Source: Mesorhizobium sp.
Lineage (GTDB): Bacteria > Pseudomonadota > Alphaproteobacteria > Rhizobiales > Rhizobiaceae
Assembly (NCBI GenBank): GCA_004020315.1
Contig: SAQG01000022.1
Span: 34,359 to 98,358, forward strand
Reading direction: 5' to 3'
Length of the DNA stretch: 64,000 nt
The position numbers were made by a program, and so were the translations under genes. The notes beneath the pieces are model-generated. The model was not told where the DNA came from. It saw only the letters and a program-made list of their open reading frames with translations, and searched no databases. This document shows positions 17,165 to 25,699 of this stretch, in pieces. Positions within the stretch are counted from its first letter, which is position 1, and each line of letters opens with the position of its first letter.

Positions 17165-17374
17165 ATGGACATGGTCGACCTCATATTGACGGTTTGCCTG
17201 ATTGCCAATCCGAACGATTGCCGAGACGAACATCTCTATTTCGAGAGCCGCGGCTCTCTCGTCCAATGTATGATGCTGGCGCCCAGCGAAATCGCGAAGT
17301 GGTCGCAGGAACACCCGACCCTCAAGGTCAGGCGCTGGAAATGCGCTTTCCCGAACAAGGACCGTGCGATCTGA
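17165..17374 (+). CDS. Small conserved protein, paralogue of the one at 4623-4823
   Basis: 69 residues, starting at an ATG with AGAGGTG just upstream. It shows the same layout as the protein at 4623-4823: hydrophobic start with 'VCL', a cysteine nine residues later, a helical middle, then W-x5-HP and 'RRWKC'. A third cysteine in the middle and a fourth after RRW are extra here. It lies 39 bp before the NitT/TauT-type ABC importer genes. Function unknown; the short hydrophobic N-terminus could be a signal or a membrane anchor. Confidence 0.65.
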   Translation: MDMVDLILTVCLIANPNDCRDEHLYFESRGSLVQCMMLAPSEIAKWSQEHPTLKVRRWKCAFPNKDRAI

Positions 17375-17413
17375 TCGGCGCCTTGGCTCATTTCCGCCCC
17401 GGGAGGAGGCATC

Positions 17414-18400
17414 ATGACGATTTCACGTCGAGCAACGCTCCGGCTGGCAGTTTTTGGAACAGCCGCGGCTCTTGTCCCGAGGCCCTCCTTCGGCACTACC
17501 AAGGTTCGCATTGGTGTGCTGAAGTTCGGCACCGTGAGCTGGGCGCTTGACACGCTGAAGCAACACAAGTTCGACACAGCCAACGGCATCGATCTGGAGA
17601 TCATCGATTTCGCCGGCGAGGATGCCACCAACGTCGCCATGCTGGCCGGCGCGATCGACATGATCGTCTCCGACTGGCTGTGGGTCTCGCGCCAGCGCTC
17701 GGAAGGGGTCGACCTCACATTGGTCCCCTATTCGACCGCCGTGGGGGCAATCATGGTGAAGGAGGGGGCGCCGATCCGGACGATCAGCGATCTCAAGGGA
17801 AAAAAGATCGGCGTCGCCGGCGGGCCTCTCGATAAAAGCTGGCTGCTGATCCAGGCGCTGGCCAGACGCGATCACGGCCTCGACCTGCCGGCAACCAGCG
17901 ACATCGTCTTTGGCGCGCCACCGTTGATTTCGGAAAAGGCGATGCAAGGCGAACTCGATGCAGTGCTCAATTTCTGGCATTTTTGCGCCCGGCTCGAGGC
18001 CAACGGCTTTCGTCGGCTGATCGGCGCCGATGATGCGGCGAAAGCACTCGGGGCCTCGGGCGCCGTATCGGCGCTCGGCTATGTCTTTCATGACAAATGG
18101 GCGAACGAAAATCCGGCCGCTATCAGGGGCTTCATCAATGCTTCCGCGCAGTCCAGGGACTTGCTGGCCAGATCCGACGATGAGTGGCTGCGCCTTGCGC
18201 CGATTATCCGCGCGCAAGGCAAGGAATTGGCAAAACTGCGTGACCGCTATCGCGAGGGCATTCCCAAACGCCCCGTTGCCGAGGATGCGGCCGACGCCGG
18301 CAAGCTCTACCGCGTGCTGGCCGAGATCGGCGGCGAAAAGCTGGTCGGCCGCGCGCCGGAAATGGCGCCCGGGACGTTCTGGCAGGAGCTCCCGCAATGA
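17414..18400 (+). CDS. NitT/TauT-family ABC substrate-binding protein
   Basis: 328 residues. The N-terminus carries a signal with a twin-arginine-like 'SRRATLRLAVFG'. The body has the SsuA/TauA-type fold: 'VRIGVLKFGTVSWALDTLK', 'DISDL'-like 'TISDLKGKKIGVAGGP' and the 'AAIRGFINAS' helix. It would bind a small compound in the periplasm and deliver it to the permease encoded next. Homologues lie beside xoxF/PQQ genes in methylotrophs, so the ligand may relate to methanol oxidation rather than sulfonates, but no ligand can be read from the sequence. Confidence 0.88.
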   Translation: MTISRRATLRLAVFGTAAALVPRPSFGTTKVRIGVLKFGTVSWALDTLKQHKFDTANGIDLEIIDFAGEDATNVAMLAGAIDMIVSDWLWVSRQRSEGVDLTLVPYSTAVGAIMVKEGAPIRTISDLKGKKIGVAGGPLDKSWLLIQALARRDHGLDLPATSDIVFGAPPLISEKAMQGELDAVLNFWHFCARLEANGFRRLIGADDAAKALGASGAVSALGYVFHDKWANENPAAIRGFINASAQSRDLLARSDDEWLRLAPIIRAQGKELAKLRDRYREGIPKRPVAEDAADAGKLYRVLAEIGGEKLVGRAPEMAPGTFWQELPQ

Positions 18401-19224
18401 GCGCACCTGACCCCGGCGATCGGCCGCCTGGCGCTGCGGCCGAGACAGCCAGCCAATCCAGGCTTACGACGGCGTTGACACCCGTGCTGACGGTGGCGGT
18501 TTCTCTGCTCGGGCTTTGCCTGCTCTGGGGCTTTGCGGCCAATGCCTGGCCGGGCCGTGCCTTTCCAGGGCCGGGACAGGTCTGGCAGGTGCTGCGCGCC
18601 GAGGCGGCGAACGGCGACCTTTTCTATCATCTCGGCGCGACACTCGGCCGGGTTGCCGCAGCATATGTCGTGGCGATGGTCGTTGGCTCGGTCATCGGCG
18701 TTCTCCTCGGCAGCCACCGCAGTGCAGACCGGTTCTTCAGCCCCTGGCTGATCCTGTTTCTCAACATCCCCGCGCTGGTCGTCATCGTGCTCGCCTACAT
18801 CTGGTTCGGCCTCAACGAAGCGGCGGCGATTGGCGCGGTTGCCGTGAACAAGATCCCGAATGTGGTGGTGACGATGCGCGAAGGCGCCAGGGCGCTCGAT
18901 CCGAGTTACGCCGAAATGGCCGCCGTCTACCGGTTCGGTCTTCTCGACCGCGTCCGCCACGTCCTGCTGCCGCAACTGCAGCCCTATCTTGCCGCCGCCT
19001 CACGATCCGGCATCGCCCTCATCTGGAAGATCGTCCTGGTGGTCGAACTGCTCGGCCGCTCCAACGGCGTCGGCTTCCAGATCTATCTTTATTTCCAGCT
19101 CTTCGACGTCGCCGCCATTCTTGCCTACACGCTGGCTTTCGTGGCGGTGATGCTTGTCATTGAACTCCTTCTGGTGCAGCCCGGTGAACGACATGCAACC
19201 CGTTGGCGCCGTCGTCCCGCTTAG
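18397..19224 (+). CDS. NitT/TauT-family ABC permease
   Basis: 275 residues with about six membrane segments. The EAA-type cytoplasmic loop that docks on the ATPase is visible ('EGARALDPSYAEMAAVYR' region, about residues 160-180). The ATG at 18397 overlaps the stop of the binding-protein gene by four bases. Its 3' end overlaps the ATPase start by 32 bases, again suggesting coupled translation. Confidence 0.9.
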   Translation: MSAPDPGDRPPGAAAETASQSRLTTALTPVLTVAVSLLGLCLLWGFAANAWPGRAFPGPGQVWQVLRAEAANGDLFYHLGATLGRVAAAYVVAMVVGSVIGVLLGSHRSADRFFSPWLILFLNIPALVVIVLAYIWFGLNEAAAIGAVAVNKIPNVVVTMREGARALDPSYAEMAAVYRFGLLDRVRHVLLPQLQPYLAAASRSGIALIWKIVLVVELLGRSNGVGFQIYLYFQLFDVAAILAYTLAFVAVMLVIELLLVQPGERHATRWRRRPA

Positions 19225-19933
19225 GGTCGACATCGCCGAAAAGACCTTCAGGTCCGCGCAAGGCGTCTCGATCACGGCGCTCCAGGACCTTTCCTTCGAG
19301 GTCCGGCAAGGTGAATTCGCCTGCTTGCTGGGACCGTCGGGCTGCGGCAAGACCACGACGCTGCGCATCCTGCTTGGATTGGACAAGGACTTTTCCGGCT
19401 CCTTCCAGCTGCCTGAAGGCGGCTCCAACCGCATCGCCGCCGTATTCCAGGAGCCGATCTTGCTGCCGTGGCGGACGGTGGAGCAGAATGTCAGGCTGGC
19501 GCTGCCGAAAGGCCTCAGAACGAAAAATCTCGACGGGCTGTTCGACACGCTCGGCCTCGCCGGCATGCGCTCGCTCTATCCGGCGGAGCTTTCGCTCGGC
19601 CTTGCGCGCAGGGCAGCACTTGCCAGGGCCTTCGCTAACGAACCGGCGGTGCTTCTCCTGGACGAACCCTTCGCCTCACTCGACGAACGGACCGCCGAGC
19701 GGCTGCGGCACCTGCTTTTGACCGTGTGGTCGGCGCGGCCTACGACCGCCCTGATGGTAACGCACAATCTCCGCGAGGCGTTGATGCTGTCGGATCGCAT
19801 CATTGTGCTCGCGCAGCGGCCAGCCCATGTGCTCGGCATGTTCGACGTAAGGCTGCCGCGGCACTATCGCAATCCACAGGTGATGAGCGACCTTTTGCGG
19901 TCGTTCCACCAAAAATTTCCGGGCGTGGTCTGA
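19193..19933 (+). CDS. ABC ATPase with a non-standard signature motif
   Basis: 246 residues. Walker A 'GPSGCGKTT' (about 45-53), Q-loop 'FQEPILLPWRT', Walker B 'VLLLDEPFASLD' and H-loop 'VTHNLREA' are intact. The LSGGQ signature is replaced by 'LSLGLARRAALARA'. That departure is seen in some NitT/TauT ATPases of quinoprotein clusters, but it is marked. An alternative GTG start lies at 19184. It completes the importer encoded by the two genes upstream. Confidence 0.88.
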   Translation: MQPVGAVVPLRVDIAEKTFRSAQGVSITALQDLSFEVRQGEFACLLGPSGCGKTTTLRILLGLDKDFSGSFQLPEGGSNRIAAVFQEPILLPWRTVEQNVRLALPKGLRTKNLDGLFDTLGLAGMRSLYPAELSLGLARRAALARAFANEPAVLLLDEPFASLDERTAERLRHLLLTVWSARPTTALMVTHNLREALMLSDRIIVLAQRPAHVLGMFDVRLPRHYRNPQVMSDLLRSFHQKFPGVV

Positions 19934-19966
19934 TCGCCTTCCTCGGAATGCATATCGGGGGAAGCC

Positions 19967-20938
19967 ATGCCGATCGATGGGACACGACGCAAGCTTGTGA
20001 ACGGCTTCGCCTGCACCGCTGTGAGCGCCGCGATGCTGCCCTGCTGCCTCGGGCGGGCCGCTCTCGCCGCTGCCGGCAGCCTTGAGTTCAAGCTCAGGAA
20101 CGTCGCCGACCGCGTCTTCGCCTTCCAGGGCGTGGATGAATTGATGAGTGCTGCCAACCAGGGCGCGATCTCGAACCTGGGCGTCGTCGTGGGGACCGAC
20201 GCTGTTGCCGTCATCGACAGCGGCGGCAGCCTGATCGAGGCAAACGCCCTCATCGCCGCGATCGGCAAAATAAGTGCCAAGCCGGTTCGCTACCTGATCA
20301 ACACTCACATGCACCCCGACCACATATTCGGCAACGCGGCGTTCCAGGAGATCGGCGCGACCATCGTCGGCCACCACAATCTGCCGCGCGCGCTCGAGGC
20401 GCGTGGCGCGTTCTACCTGCAAAGCTTTCGCGAACAGATCGGCGAGGCGCTCATGGAAGGGATCGAGATCATACCGCCGACAATGCTGGTCGACGACCGC
20501 CTGCAGCTCGACCTCGGCGGACGCGTGCTCGAATTGCAGGCATGGAAGGCGGCTCACACCGACAACGACCTGACCGTCTTCGACAGCGCGACCCGCACGC
20601 TGTTTGCCGGCGATCTGGTTTTCATGGGTTCCTTGCCGACGCTCGACGGATCGCTGCTCGGTTGGCTCCGCCAGATGGACGCGCTCGCCGCGATCGGTGC
20701 CGCGCGCGTCGTGCCGGGTCATGGCCCGGTGCCGGCCGACTGGCCGGAGGCGCTGACGGCGGAGCGACGCTATTTCGAGGTTCTGGCGCGCGATATTCGC
20801 AAGGCGATCGCCGACGGGACGCCGCTCAGCGAGGCAGTCAAGACCGCCGGCCGAAGCGAACGGGGCAATTGGCATCTGTTCGACGACTACAATGAACGCA
20901 ATGCAACGGTTGCCTTTGCCGAACTCGAATGGGAATAG
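19967..20938 (+). CDS. Quinoprotein relay system zinc metallohydrolase (MBL fold)
   Basis: 323 residues. A Tat/Sec-like N-terminus (about 1-37) is followed by a metallo-beta-lactamase fold with 'NTHMHPDH' (His114, His116, Asp118, His119), a further metal aspartate in 'LFAGDLVFMG' and 'PGHGP'. This matches the exported zinc hydrolases found with SoxYZ-like carriers near PQQ dehydrogenases (TIGR04558/04559-type). The substrate is not known; a thioester or persulfide on the carrier protein encoded next is one idea. It lies downstream of the ABC importer genes. Confidence 0.85.
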   Translation: MPIDGTRRKLVNGFACTAVSAAMLPCCLGRAALAAAGSLEFKLRNVADRVFAFQGVDELMSAANQGAISNLGVVVGTDAVAVIDSGGSLIEANALIAAIGKISAKPVRYLINTHMHPDHIFGNAAFQEIGATIVGHHNLPRALEARGAFYLQSFREQIGEALMEGIEIIPPTMLVDDRLQLDLGGRVLELQAWKAAHTDNDLTVFDSATRTLFAGDLVFMGSLPTLDGSLLGWLRQMDALAAIGAARVVPGHGPVPADWPEALTAERRYFEVLARDIRKAIADGTPLSEAVKTAGRSERGNWHLFDDYNERNATVAFAELEWE

Positions 20939-21049
20939 TCACACCGACAAGCGCTGGGGCGGTGGATCGATTTGCCAAACGCATCGTCAAAGGCTTATCC
21001 TCAACGTCGGCCTGGGCACCACCTCTCTGACATTGGTGGAGGCATTGAA

Positions 21050-21913
21050 ATGCAAGACCACGCTTACCGGAGCCGGCAGCTCGCCTTGCCGCTCGCAGCA
21101 ATCTTCGCCGCGATCATGCTGGCCGTCGGCACGCTCTTTGGCTCCTCCGGAGCCGCCAACGCGCAGCAAACAGCCGCCACTTCGGACAGGATCTGGCAGG
21201 ATCTGAAAGGCGACGTGTTCGGTGATCGGGCAATTCTGGTCGATACCGGCGTCGTCAGGGTCGAGGCGCCGAAGCGGGCGCAGGATGCCGCCATCGTGCC
21301 CGTCGACATCTATATCGACCCGGCCAAGGCGCCCGACGGCATCAAATCCATCACCTTGATCATCGACGTCAATCCGGCCCCGGTGGCGGCGACGTTCCAG
21401 ATCGGCAAGGACGCCGGCGTGGCGCATCTGTCGACGCGCGTGCGCGTCAACGACTATTCCTATCTGCGTGCCATTGCAGAGACGCAGGGCGGCGAACTCC
21501 ACATGGCTCAGACCTTCGTCAAGGCGTCAGGCGGATGCTCCGCCCCGGCAGTCAAGAACCAGGACGAAGCGATGGCGACGATGGGGCAGATGAAGCTGCG
21601 CCAATTCCCGCCTCAAGAGACGATGACAAAGACACAGGAATTGCAGCTGATGATCCGCCACCCGAACAATTCGGGCCTGCAGCGGAATCCGCTGACACAG
21701 TATTTCATCCCGGCGCATTTCGTTCAGAAATTGTCGATCTCGCAGGCAGACCGGCCGATCCTCTCGATGGAAGGTGGGATATCGATTTCGGAAGACCCCA
21801 ATTTCCGGTTCGATTTCACGGCGCACGGCACTGGCCAAATCCAGGTCGAAGCGATCGATACGGATGGCAAGGTATTTCGCAATCAATGGCCGCTGGAGGC
21901 TACGGGACTCTGA
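21050..21913 (+). CDS. SoxYZ-like carrier protein, quinoprotein-associated
   Basis: 287 residues, starting at the ATG with GGTGGAGG at 21036-21043. A signal peptide (to about residue 38, ANAQQ) precedes a SoxY-like half (about 45-160) and a SoxZ-like half (about 180-287). The 'KASGGCSAPA' segment carries the carrier cysteine. It corresponds to the fused SoxYZ-like proteins found beside PQQ enzymes (TIGR04557-type). In SoxYZ of sulfur oxidisers a cysteine carries the substrate; here the bound group is unknown. The zinc hydrolase encoded just upstream is its usual partner. Confidence 0.85.
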   Translation: MQDHAYRSRQLALPLAAIFAAIMLAVGTLFGSSGAANAQQTAATSDRIWQDLKGDVFGDRAILVDTGVVRVEAPKRAQDAAIVPVDIYIDPAKAPDGIKSITLIIDVNPAPVAATFQIGKDAGVAHLSTRVRVNDYSYLRAIAETQGGELHMAQTFVKASGGCSAPAVKNQDEAMATMGQMKLRQFPPQETMTKTQELQLMIRHPNNSGLQRNPLTQYFIPAHFVQKLSISQADRPILSMEGGISISEDPNFRFDFTAHGTGQIQVEAIDTDGKVFRNQWPLEATGL

Positions 21914-21974
21914 CCTCGAAGCCGCATGCAGCGGTTGTCTCCCGCCGTCGGCGCTCCTTTCAGGGCACGGTCTA

Positions 21975-22075
21975 ATGCATGTCGCGCAAAAGTGCGCAGC
22001 GGTTTTGCGATAACGACATGCATAAAAACAAGAACTTAAGCGCGTCGCATGAATCCGTTCAAATGCGACGCGCTT
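21975..22075. repeat. Palindromic intergenic repeat of a rhizobial type
   Basis: Two adjacent hairpins. The first has the arms ATGCATGTCG (21975-21984) and CGACATGCAT (22014-22023) enclosing a smaller stem-loop. The second has 13-base arms, AAGCGCGTCGCAT (22038-22050) and ATGCGACGCGCTT (22063-22075). I recognise this composite as a widely scattered intergenic element of Mesorhizobium-like genomes. It lies after the SoxYZ-like gene and touches the stop codon of the minus-strand gene at 22075, where its hairpin followed by a T-rich run could serve as a terminator. Confidence 0.75.
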
Positions 22076-22428
22076 TAAAAGCAGCGCACGTCGGCTTCCG
22101 CCTGCGCGCGCTTCAGTTGCGTGGTTGCGGCTTTTGCCGGCGCGCTTTCGCGAAACAGTCCCGAACGCTCCCCCGTCGTCAGGGACATGCTCTTGAAGGT
22201 CTCGGCCCTTTCATAATCCTCGAACGGAAGGATCGAAGCGATGACGTCGATCGAGCAGGAACAGCTCTCCAGCGCCTGACGTGTCTGGCCATTCGTCTGC
22301 ATGCAGCCGAGCACATAGTCGACAACCGTCGCCGTCGGATAGTCTCCGGCGGCGCCGGCCGGATTGGCGAAAGCCAGGGCCGATGTGAGTAACAGCGGCA
22401 AGGTCGAAAAGCCGACATATCTGATCAT
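22075..22428 (-). CDS. Secreted cysteine-containing protein beside xoxF, function unknown
   Basis: 117 residues with a signal peptide (about 1-26, ANPAGAAG). The mature part has 'VVDYVLGCMQTNGQ' followed by 'ESCSCSIDVIAS' and ends 'DVRCF', so at least four cysteines are available for disulfides. I associate this pattern with small hypothetical proteins of methylotroph xox loci. It is divergent from xoxF and shares its upstream region. No known domain. Confidence 0.7.
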   Translation of the reverse strand: MIRYVGFSTLPLLLTSALAFANPAGAAGDYPTATVVDYVLGCMQTNGQTRQALESCSCSIDVIASILPFEDYERAETFKSMSLTTGERSGLFRESAPAKAATTQLKRAQAEADVRCF

Positions 22429-23096
22429 GGGGAATCCTCCGAGTGGCCCGGACGCGATTGATCGATGGATCGATACAGATCACCGCGCCAGTTGGCCTCG
22501 TGCCACCACGCCAGTCAAGTTCTCATGCCGGCCATATAGTACCAAAGGAGCAGGGCCGTACCGGCGGGCAAAAGGCCTCCCCGACGGCACGATGATCGGC
22601 TCCAAATCCCGGTGCTGACCTTCATTTCATGTCTCCTCCACTATCGGCACCCGGAGCGACGCTCGCATACTTAAAGTCCTACGTTCCAAGTAATATTCCG
22701 AAACATAAATCAATACATTTTGCCCAAAAAATACGCAAAATTTGGCCACTTATATAAATCTCGGCTCATTCACAGTCGATCAATAGCTTTCTGAATGGTT
22801 TTTTTCGTATCTATTTCTCTATATTGCACTGCAACATGGACGGAAGTGATTTTTCTTGCCTTCCGCCTGGGGATGACATAGCTTCATCCTGTTTCCGGCT
22901 TCAAGGGCGTCACCGTCATTAGGGAGCGGCGACAGTCTTTCGTAGGCCAAGTGGGATGGGCAGTAACGGTGCCCTCTGCTCATTCGGCTTAGGTCGTGAC
23001 ACGCTGCCGGAAATACTTCCCCCATATGAATCGCTTGGGCAAGCCCTCGTGGGCTCAACGGACGATTCGTTCATTGTGAACCCTGGGAGGACTTTG
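22429..23096. promoter_or_regulatory. Upstream region of xoxF
   Basis: About 670 bp between two divergent genes. The stretch 22680-22830 is markedly AT-rich compared with its surroundings and contains the palindromic motif TTGCACTGCAACAT at 22824-22837, shared with the repeat pair at 4949-4990. It should hold the xoxF promoter and lanthanide-responsive control, but no -10/-35 pair can be picked with confidence. Open frame upstream of 23097 looks non-coding. Confidence 0.55.
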
Positions 23097-24995
23097 ATGC
23101 GTGTACTTGCGAAAACTGCCTACCTACTGACGACCGCGGCGCTCATGTCGTTCGGCGCGGTCCACATGTCGTCGGCCAATGACGAGCTGATTAAAATGGC
23201 CGAAAACCCCAAGGATTGGGTGATGCAGACGGGTGACTACGCCAACACCCGCTTTTCCAAGCTTAACCAGATCAACAAGGACAATGTGAAGAACCTGCAG
23301 GTCAAGTGGACCTTCTCCACTGGCGTGCTGCGCGGCCATGAAGGCGGGCCGCTGATCATCGGCGATGTGATGTATGTCCACGCGCCGTTCCCGAACACCG
23401 TCTATGCTCTCGATCTCAAGAATGACGGAAAGATCCTCTGGAAATACGAGCCCAAGCAAGACCCGAACGTTATTGGGATCATGTGCTGCGACACGGTCAA
23501 TCGTGGCGTTGCCTATGGTGACGGCAAGATCATTCTCAACCAGGCCGACACCACCGTCGTGGCACTCGATGCCAAGACCGGCAAGGTTGTCTGGTCGGTC
23601 AAGAACGGCGAGCAGACCGACGGCGGAAAGGGCGAATCCGGTACGTCAGCGCCCGTAGTGGTCAAGGACAAGGTGCTCGTCGGCGTCTCCGGCGCTGAAT
23701 TCGGCGTTCGCGGCTGGCTGGCCGCCTACAATCTGAAAGACGGCAGCCTCGCCTGGAAAGCCTATTCGACAGGGCCGGACGAAGAGACCCTGATCGATCC
23801 CGAGAAAACCACCCATCTCGGCAAGCCTGTTGGAAAGAGTTCCGGCACGAACACCTGGGAAGGCGAACAGTGGAAGACAGGCGGCGGCACGACATGGGGA
23901 TGGTATTCCTATGACCCCAAGCTGAACCTGGTTTACTATGGTACCGGCAATCCCTCGACGTGGAACCCGGTCCAGCGCCCAGGCGACAATCGCTGGTCGA
24001 TGACGATCATGGCTCGCGATGCGGATACTGGTGTTGCCAAATGGCTCTACCAGATGACCCCTCATGACGAATGGGACTATGACGGCGTCAACGAGATGAT
24101 TCTCGTCGACGGCATGGAGGTCGGCGGCGCCAAGCGTGACGTGCTGGTGCATTTCGACCGCAATGGCTTTGCCTACACCATGGACCGCGCCACTGGCGAG
24201 CTTCTCGTCGCCAAGAAATACGATCCGGCAGTGAACTGGGCGACGGAAGTCAACATGGACCCCAGCAGCGACCAGTATGGCCGCCCGCAGGTCGTGGCCA
24301 AATATTCGACCCAGCAGAACGGCGAAGACACCAACACGACGGGCATCTGCCCGGCGGCGCTTGGAACCAAGGACCAGCAACCGGCGGCCTATTCGCCGAA
24401 GACCGGCCTGTTCTACGTGCCGACAAACCATGTCTGCATGGACTATGAGCCTTACAAGGTGAGCTACACTGCCGGCCAGCCTTACGTGGGCGCCACCGTG
24501 TCGATGTATCCTCCCCCTGGTGAGGACAACATGGGCAACTTCATTGCCTGGGATGCGGCCAAGGGCGAGATCGTCTGGTCGAAGCCCGAGAAGTTCTCGG
24601 TGTGGTCGGGCGCGCTGGCAACCGATGGCGACGTCGTCTTCTACGGCACGCTCGAGGGCTACATCAAGGCGGTCGATCATGACGGCAACGAACTTTACAA
24701 GTTCAAGACCCCGTCCGGCATCATCGGCAACATCACGCCCTACGAGCATGGCGGCAAGCAGTACATCGCCGTTCTGTCCGGCGTCGGCGGATGGGCCGGT
24801 ATCGGTCTGGCAGGTGGACTGCTTTCGCCCGAAAACGCCGCTGCCTGGCATGGCGCCGTCGATCAGGGCCGTGCGCAAGGCGACGAGGCCGCGGTCGTTG
24901 GGACCGCTGGTCTGGGCGCGGTCGGTGGCTACGCAGCACTTGCCGACTACACGACGCTGGGCGGCCAGCTCACCGTCTTCGGTCTCCCGGACTGA
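23097..24995 (+). CDS. xoxF: XoxF, lanthanide-dependent PQQ methanol dehydrogenase
   Basis: 632 residues including a signal peptide (about 1-27). It oxidises methanol in the periplasm. The adjacent cysteines of the PQQ-site disulfide ring are Cys130-Cys131 ('GIMCCDTV'). The motif 'TPHDEWDYDGVNE' carries the catalytic base Asp327 and, two residues on, Asp329. That second Asp is the extra lanthanide ligand that separates XoxF from calcium-dependent MxaF, which has Ala there. Tryptophan-docking propeller repeats fill the rest. The ATG at 23097 has GGGAGG at 23085-23090. xoxG and xoxJ follow. No mxaF/mxaI was seen in the window. Confidence 0.97.
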   Translation: MRVLAKTAYLLTTAALMSFGAVHMSSANDELIKMAENPKDWVMQTGDYANTRFSKLNQINKDNVKNLQVKWTFSTGVLRGHEGGPLIIGDVMYVHAPFPNTVYALDLKNDGKILWKYEPKQDPNVIGIMCCDTVNRGVAYGDGKIILNQADTTVVALDAKTGKVVWSVKNGEQTDGGKGESGTSAPVVVKDKVLVGVSGAEFGVRGWLAAYNLKDGSLAWKAYSTGPDEETLIDPEKTTHLGKPVGKSSGTNTWEGEQWKTGGGTTWGWYSYDPKLNLVYYGTGNPSTWNPVQRPGDNRWSMTIMARDADTGVAKWLYQMTPHDEWDYDGVNEMILVDGMEVGGAKRDVLVHFDRNGFAYTMDRATGELLVAKKYDPAVNWATEVNMDPSSDQYGRPQVVAKYSTQQNGEDTNTTGICPAALGTKDQQPAAYSPKTGLFYVPTNHVCMDYEPYKVSYTAGQPYVGATVSMYPPPGEDNMGNFIAWDAAKGEIVWSKPEKFSVWSGALATDGDVVFYGTLEGYIKAVDHDGNELYKFKTPSGIIGNITPYEHGGKQYIAVLSGVGGWAGIGLAGGLLSPENAAAWHGAVDQGRAQGDEAAVVGTAGLGAVGGYAALADYTTLGGQLTVFGLPD

Positions 24996-25053
24996 TACTC
25001 GGGAACCTTAGGCGCGCCTCGGGTCTTGTGAAAAAGACCAAGGCTTGAAAAGC

Positions 25054-25091
25054 GAGAGCCCGGATCACCGGGAAGCCAGGACCGGGCTCTC
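25054..25091 (+). terminator. Hairpin between xoxF and xoxG (attenuator or mRNA-stabiliser)
   Basis: Perfect 10-bp arms GAGAGCCCGG (25054-25063) and CCGGGCTCTC (25082-25091) with an 18-base loop, followed by AATTT rather than a long T run. It lies in the 178-bp gap between xoxF and xoxG. It could partly stop transcription or protect the 3' end of the xoxF message, giving more XoxF than XoxG. Confidence 0.6.
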
Positions 25092-25173
25092 AATTTCGCC
25101 GCGCACTCCACATCGATCAATGCCGCTTCACGATAGCAAAACCGTGTGCAGGCGAAATGAAGGAAGAGTCTGA

Positions 25174-25698
25174 ATGTCCGTTCGCATTGTAATTTCCGCT
25201 CTCGCTCTGGCTCTGCTGCCTCTGGCAAGTTCAAGCCTCGCACAAGCCCAGGACAGCGCGGAAAAAGCCAAGGCGGTGACGGAAGAAGGCGGCAAGAATT
25301 TCGACGCGGAGGGAAATCCGACCTACAAGATCGAAAACGGAACCGTCGATTGGTACACGTTCAGCGGTTACCGCCGGTATCACTCCGATTGCCATGTCTG
25401 TCACGGACCGGACGGCACAGGTTCGAGCTATGCACCGGCCCTGGTCAACAGCCTGAAAACTATGGATTACGCCACATTTATCTCGATCGTCGCCGAAGGC
25501 CGCAAGAATGTCGGCGGCGGCAAGGAGAATGTCATGCCTGCCTTCGGCGACAACAAGAACGTCTATTGCTACATGGATGATCTCTACGTCTATCTGCGTG
25601 CCCGCGCCGACGGTGCGGCGCCCCGCGGCAGACCGCCGAAAAAAGCCGACAAGCCACAGGCAGCGAAGGATGCCGAAGCATCCTGTATGGGTGGATGA
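25174..25698 (+). CDS. xoxG: XoxG, cytochrome cL partner of XoxF
   Basis: 174 residues with a signal peptide (about 1-25). The heme site is 'CHVCH' (Cys73, Cys76, His77), and the context 'FSGYRRYHSDCHVCHGPDG' is characteristic of the methanol dehydrogenase cytochromes. 'VMPAFGDNKNV' supplies the likely methionine ligand. It takes electrons from XoxF-PQQ. The C-terminus is proline/lysine rich ('RGRPPKKADKPQAAK') and ends with a cysteine. It lies 1 bp before xoxJ. Confidence 0.93.
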   Translation: MSVRIVISALALALLPLASSSLAQAQDSAEKAKAVTEEGGKNFDAEGNPTYKIENGTVDWYTFSGYRRYHSDCHVCHGPDGTGSSYAPALVNSLKTMDYATFISIVAEGRKNVGGGKENVMPAFGDNKNVYCYMDDLYVYLRARADGAAPRGRPPKKADKPQAAKDAEASCMGG

Positions 25699-25699
25699 T

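Noticed and set aside
22956..23096. Upstream extension of the xoxF reading frame
   Set aside because: It would put 47 non-conserved residues before a clear signal peptide; the ATG at 23097 has a strong ribosome site.
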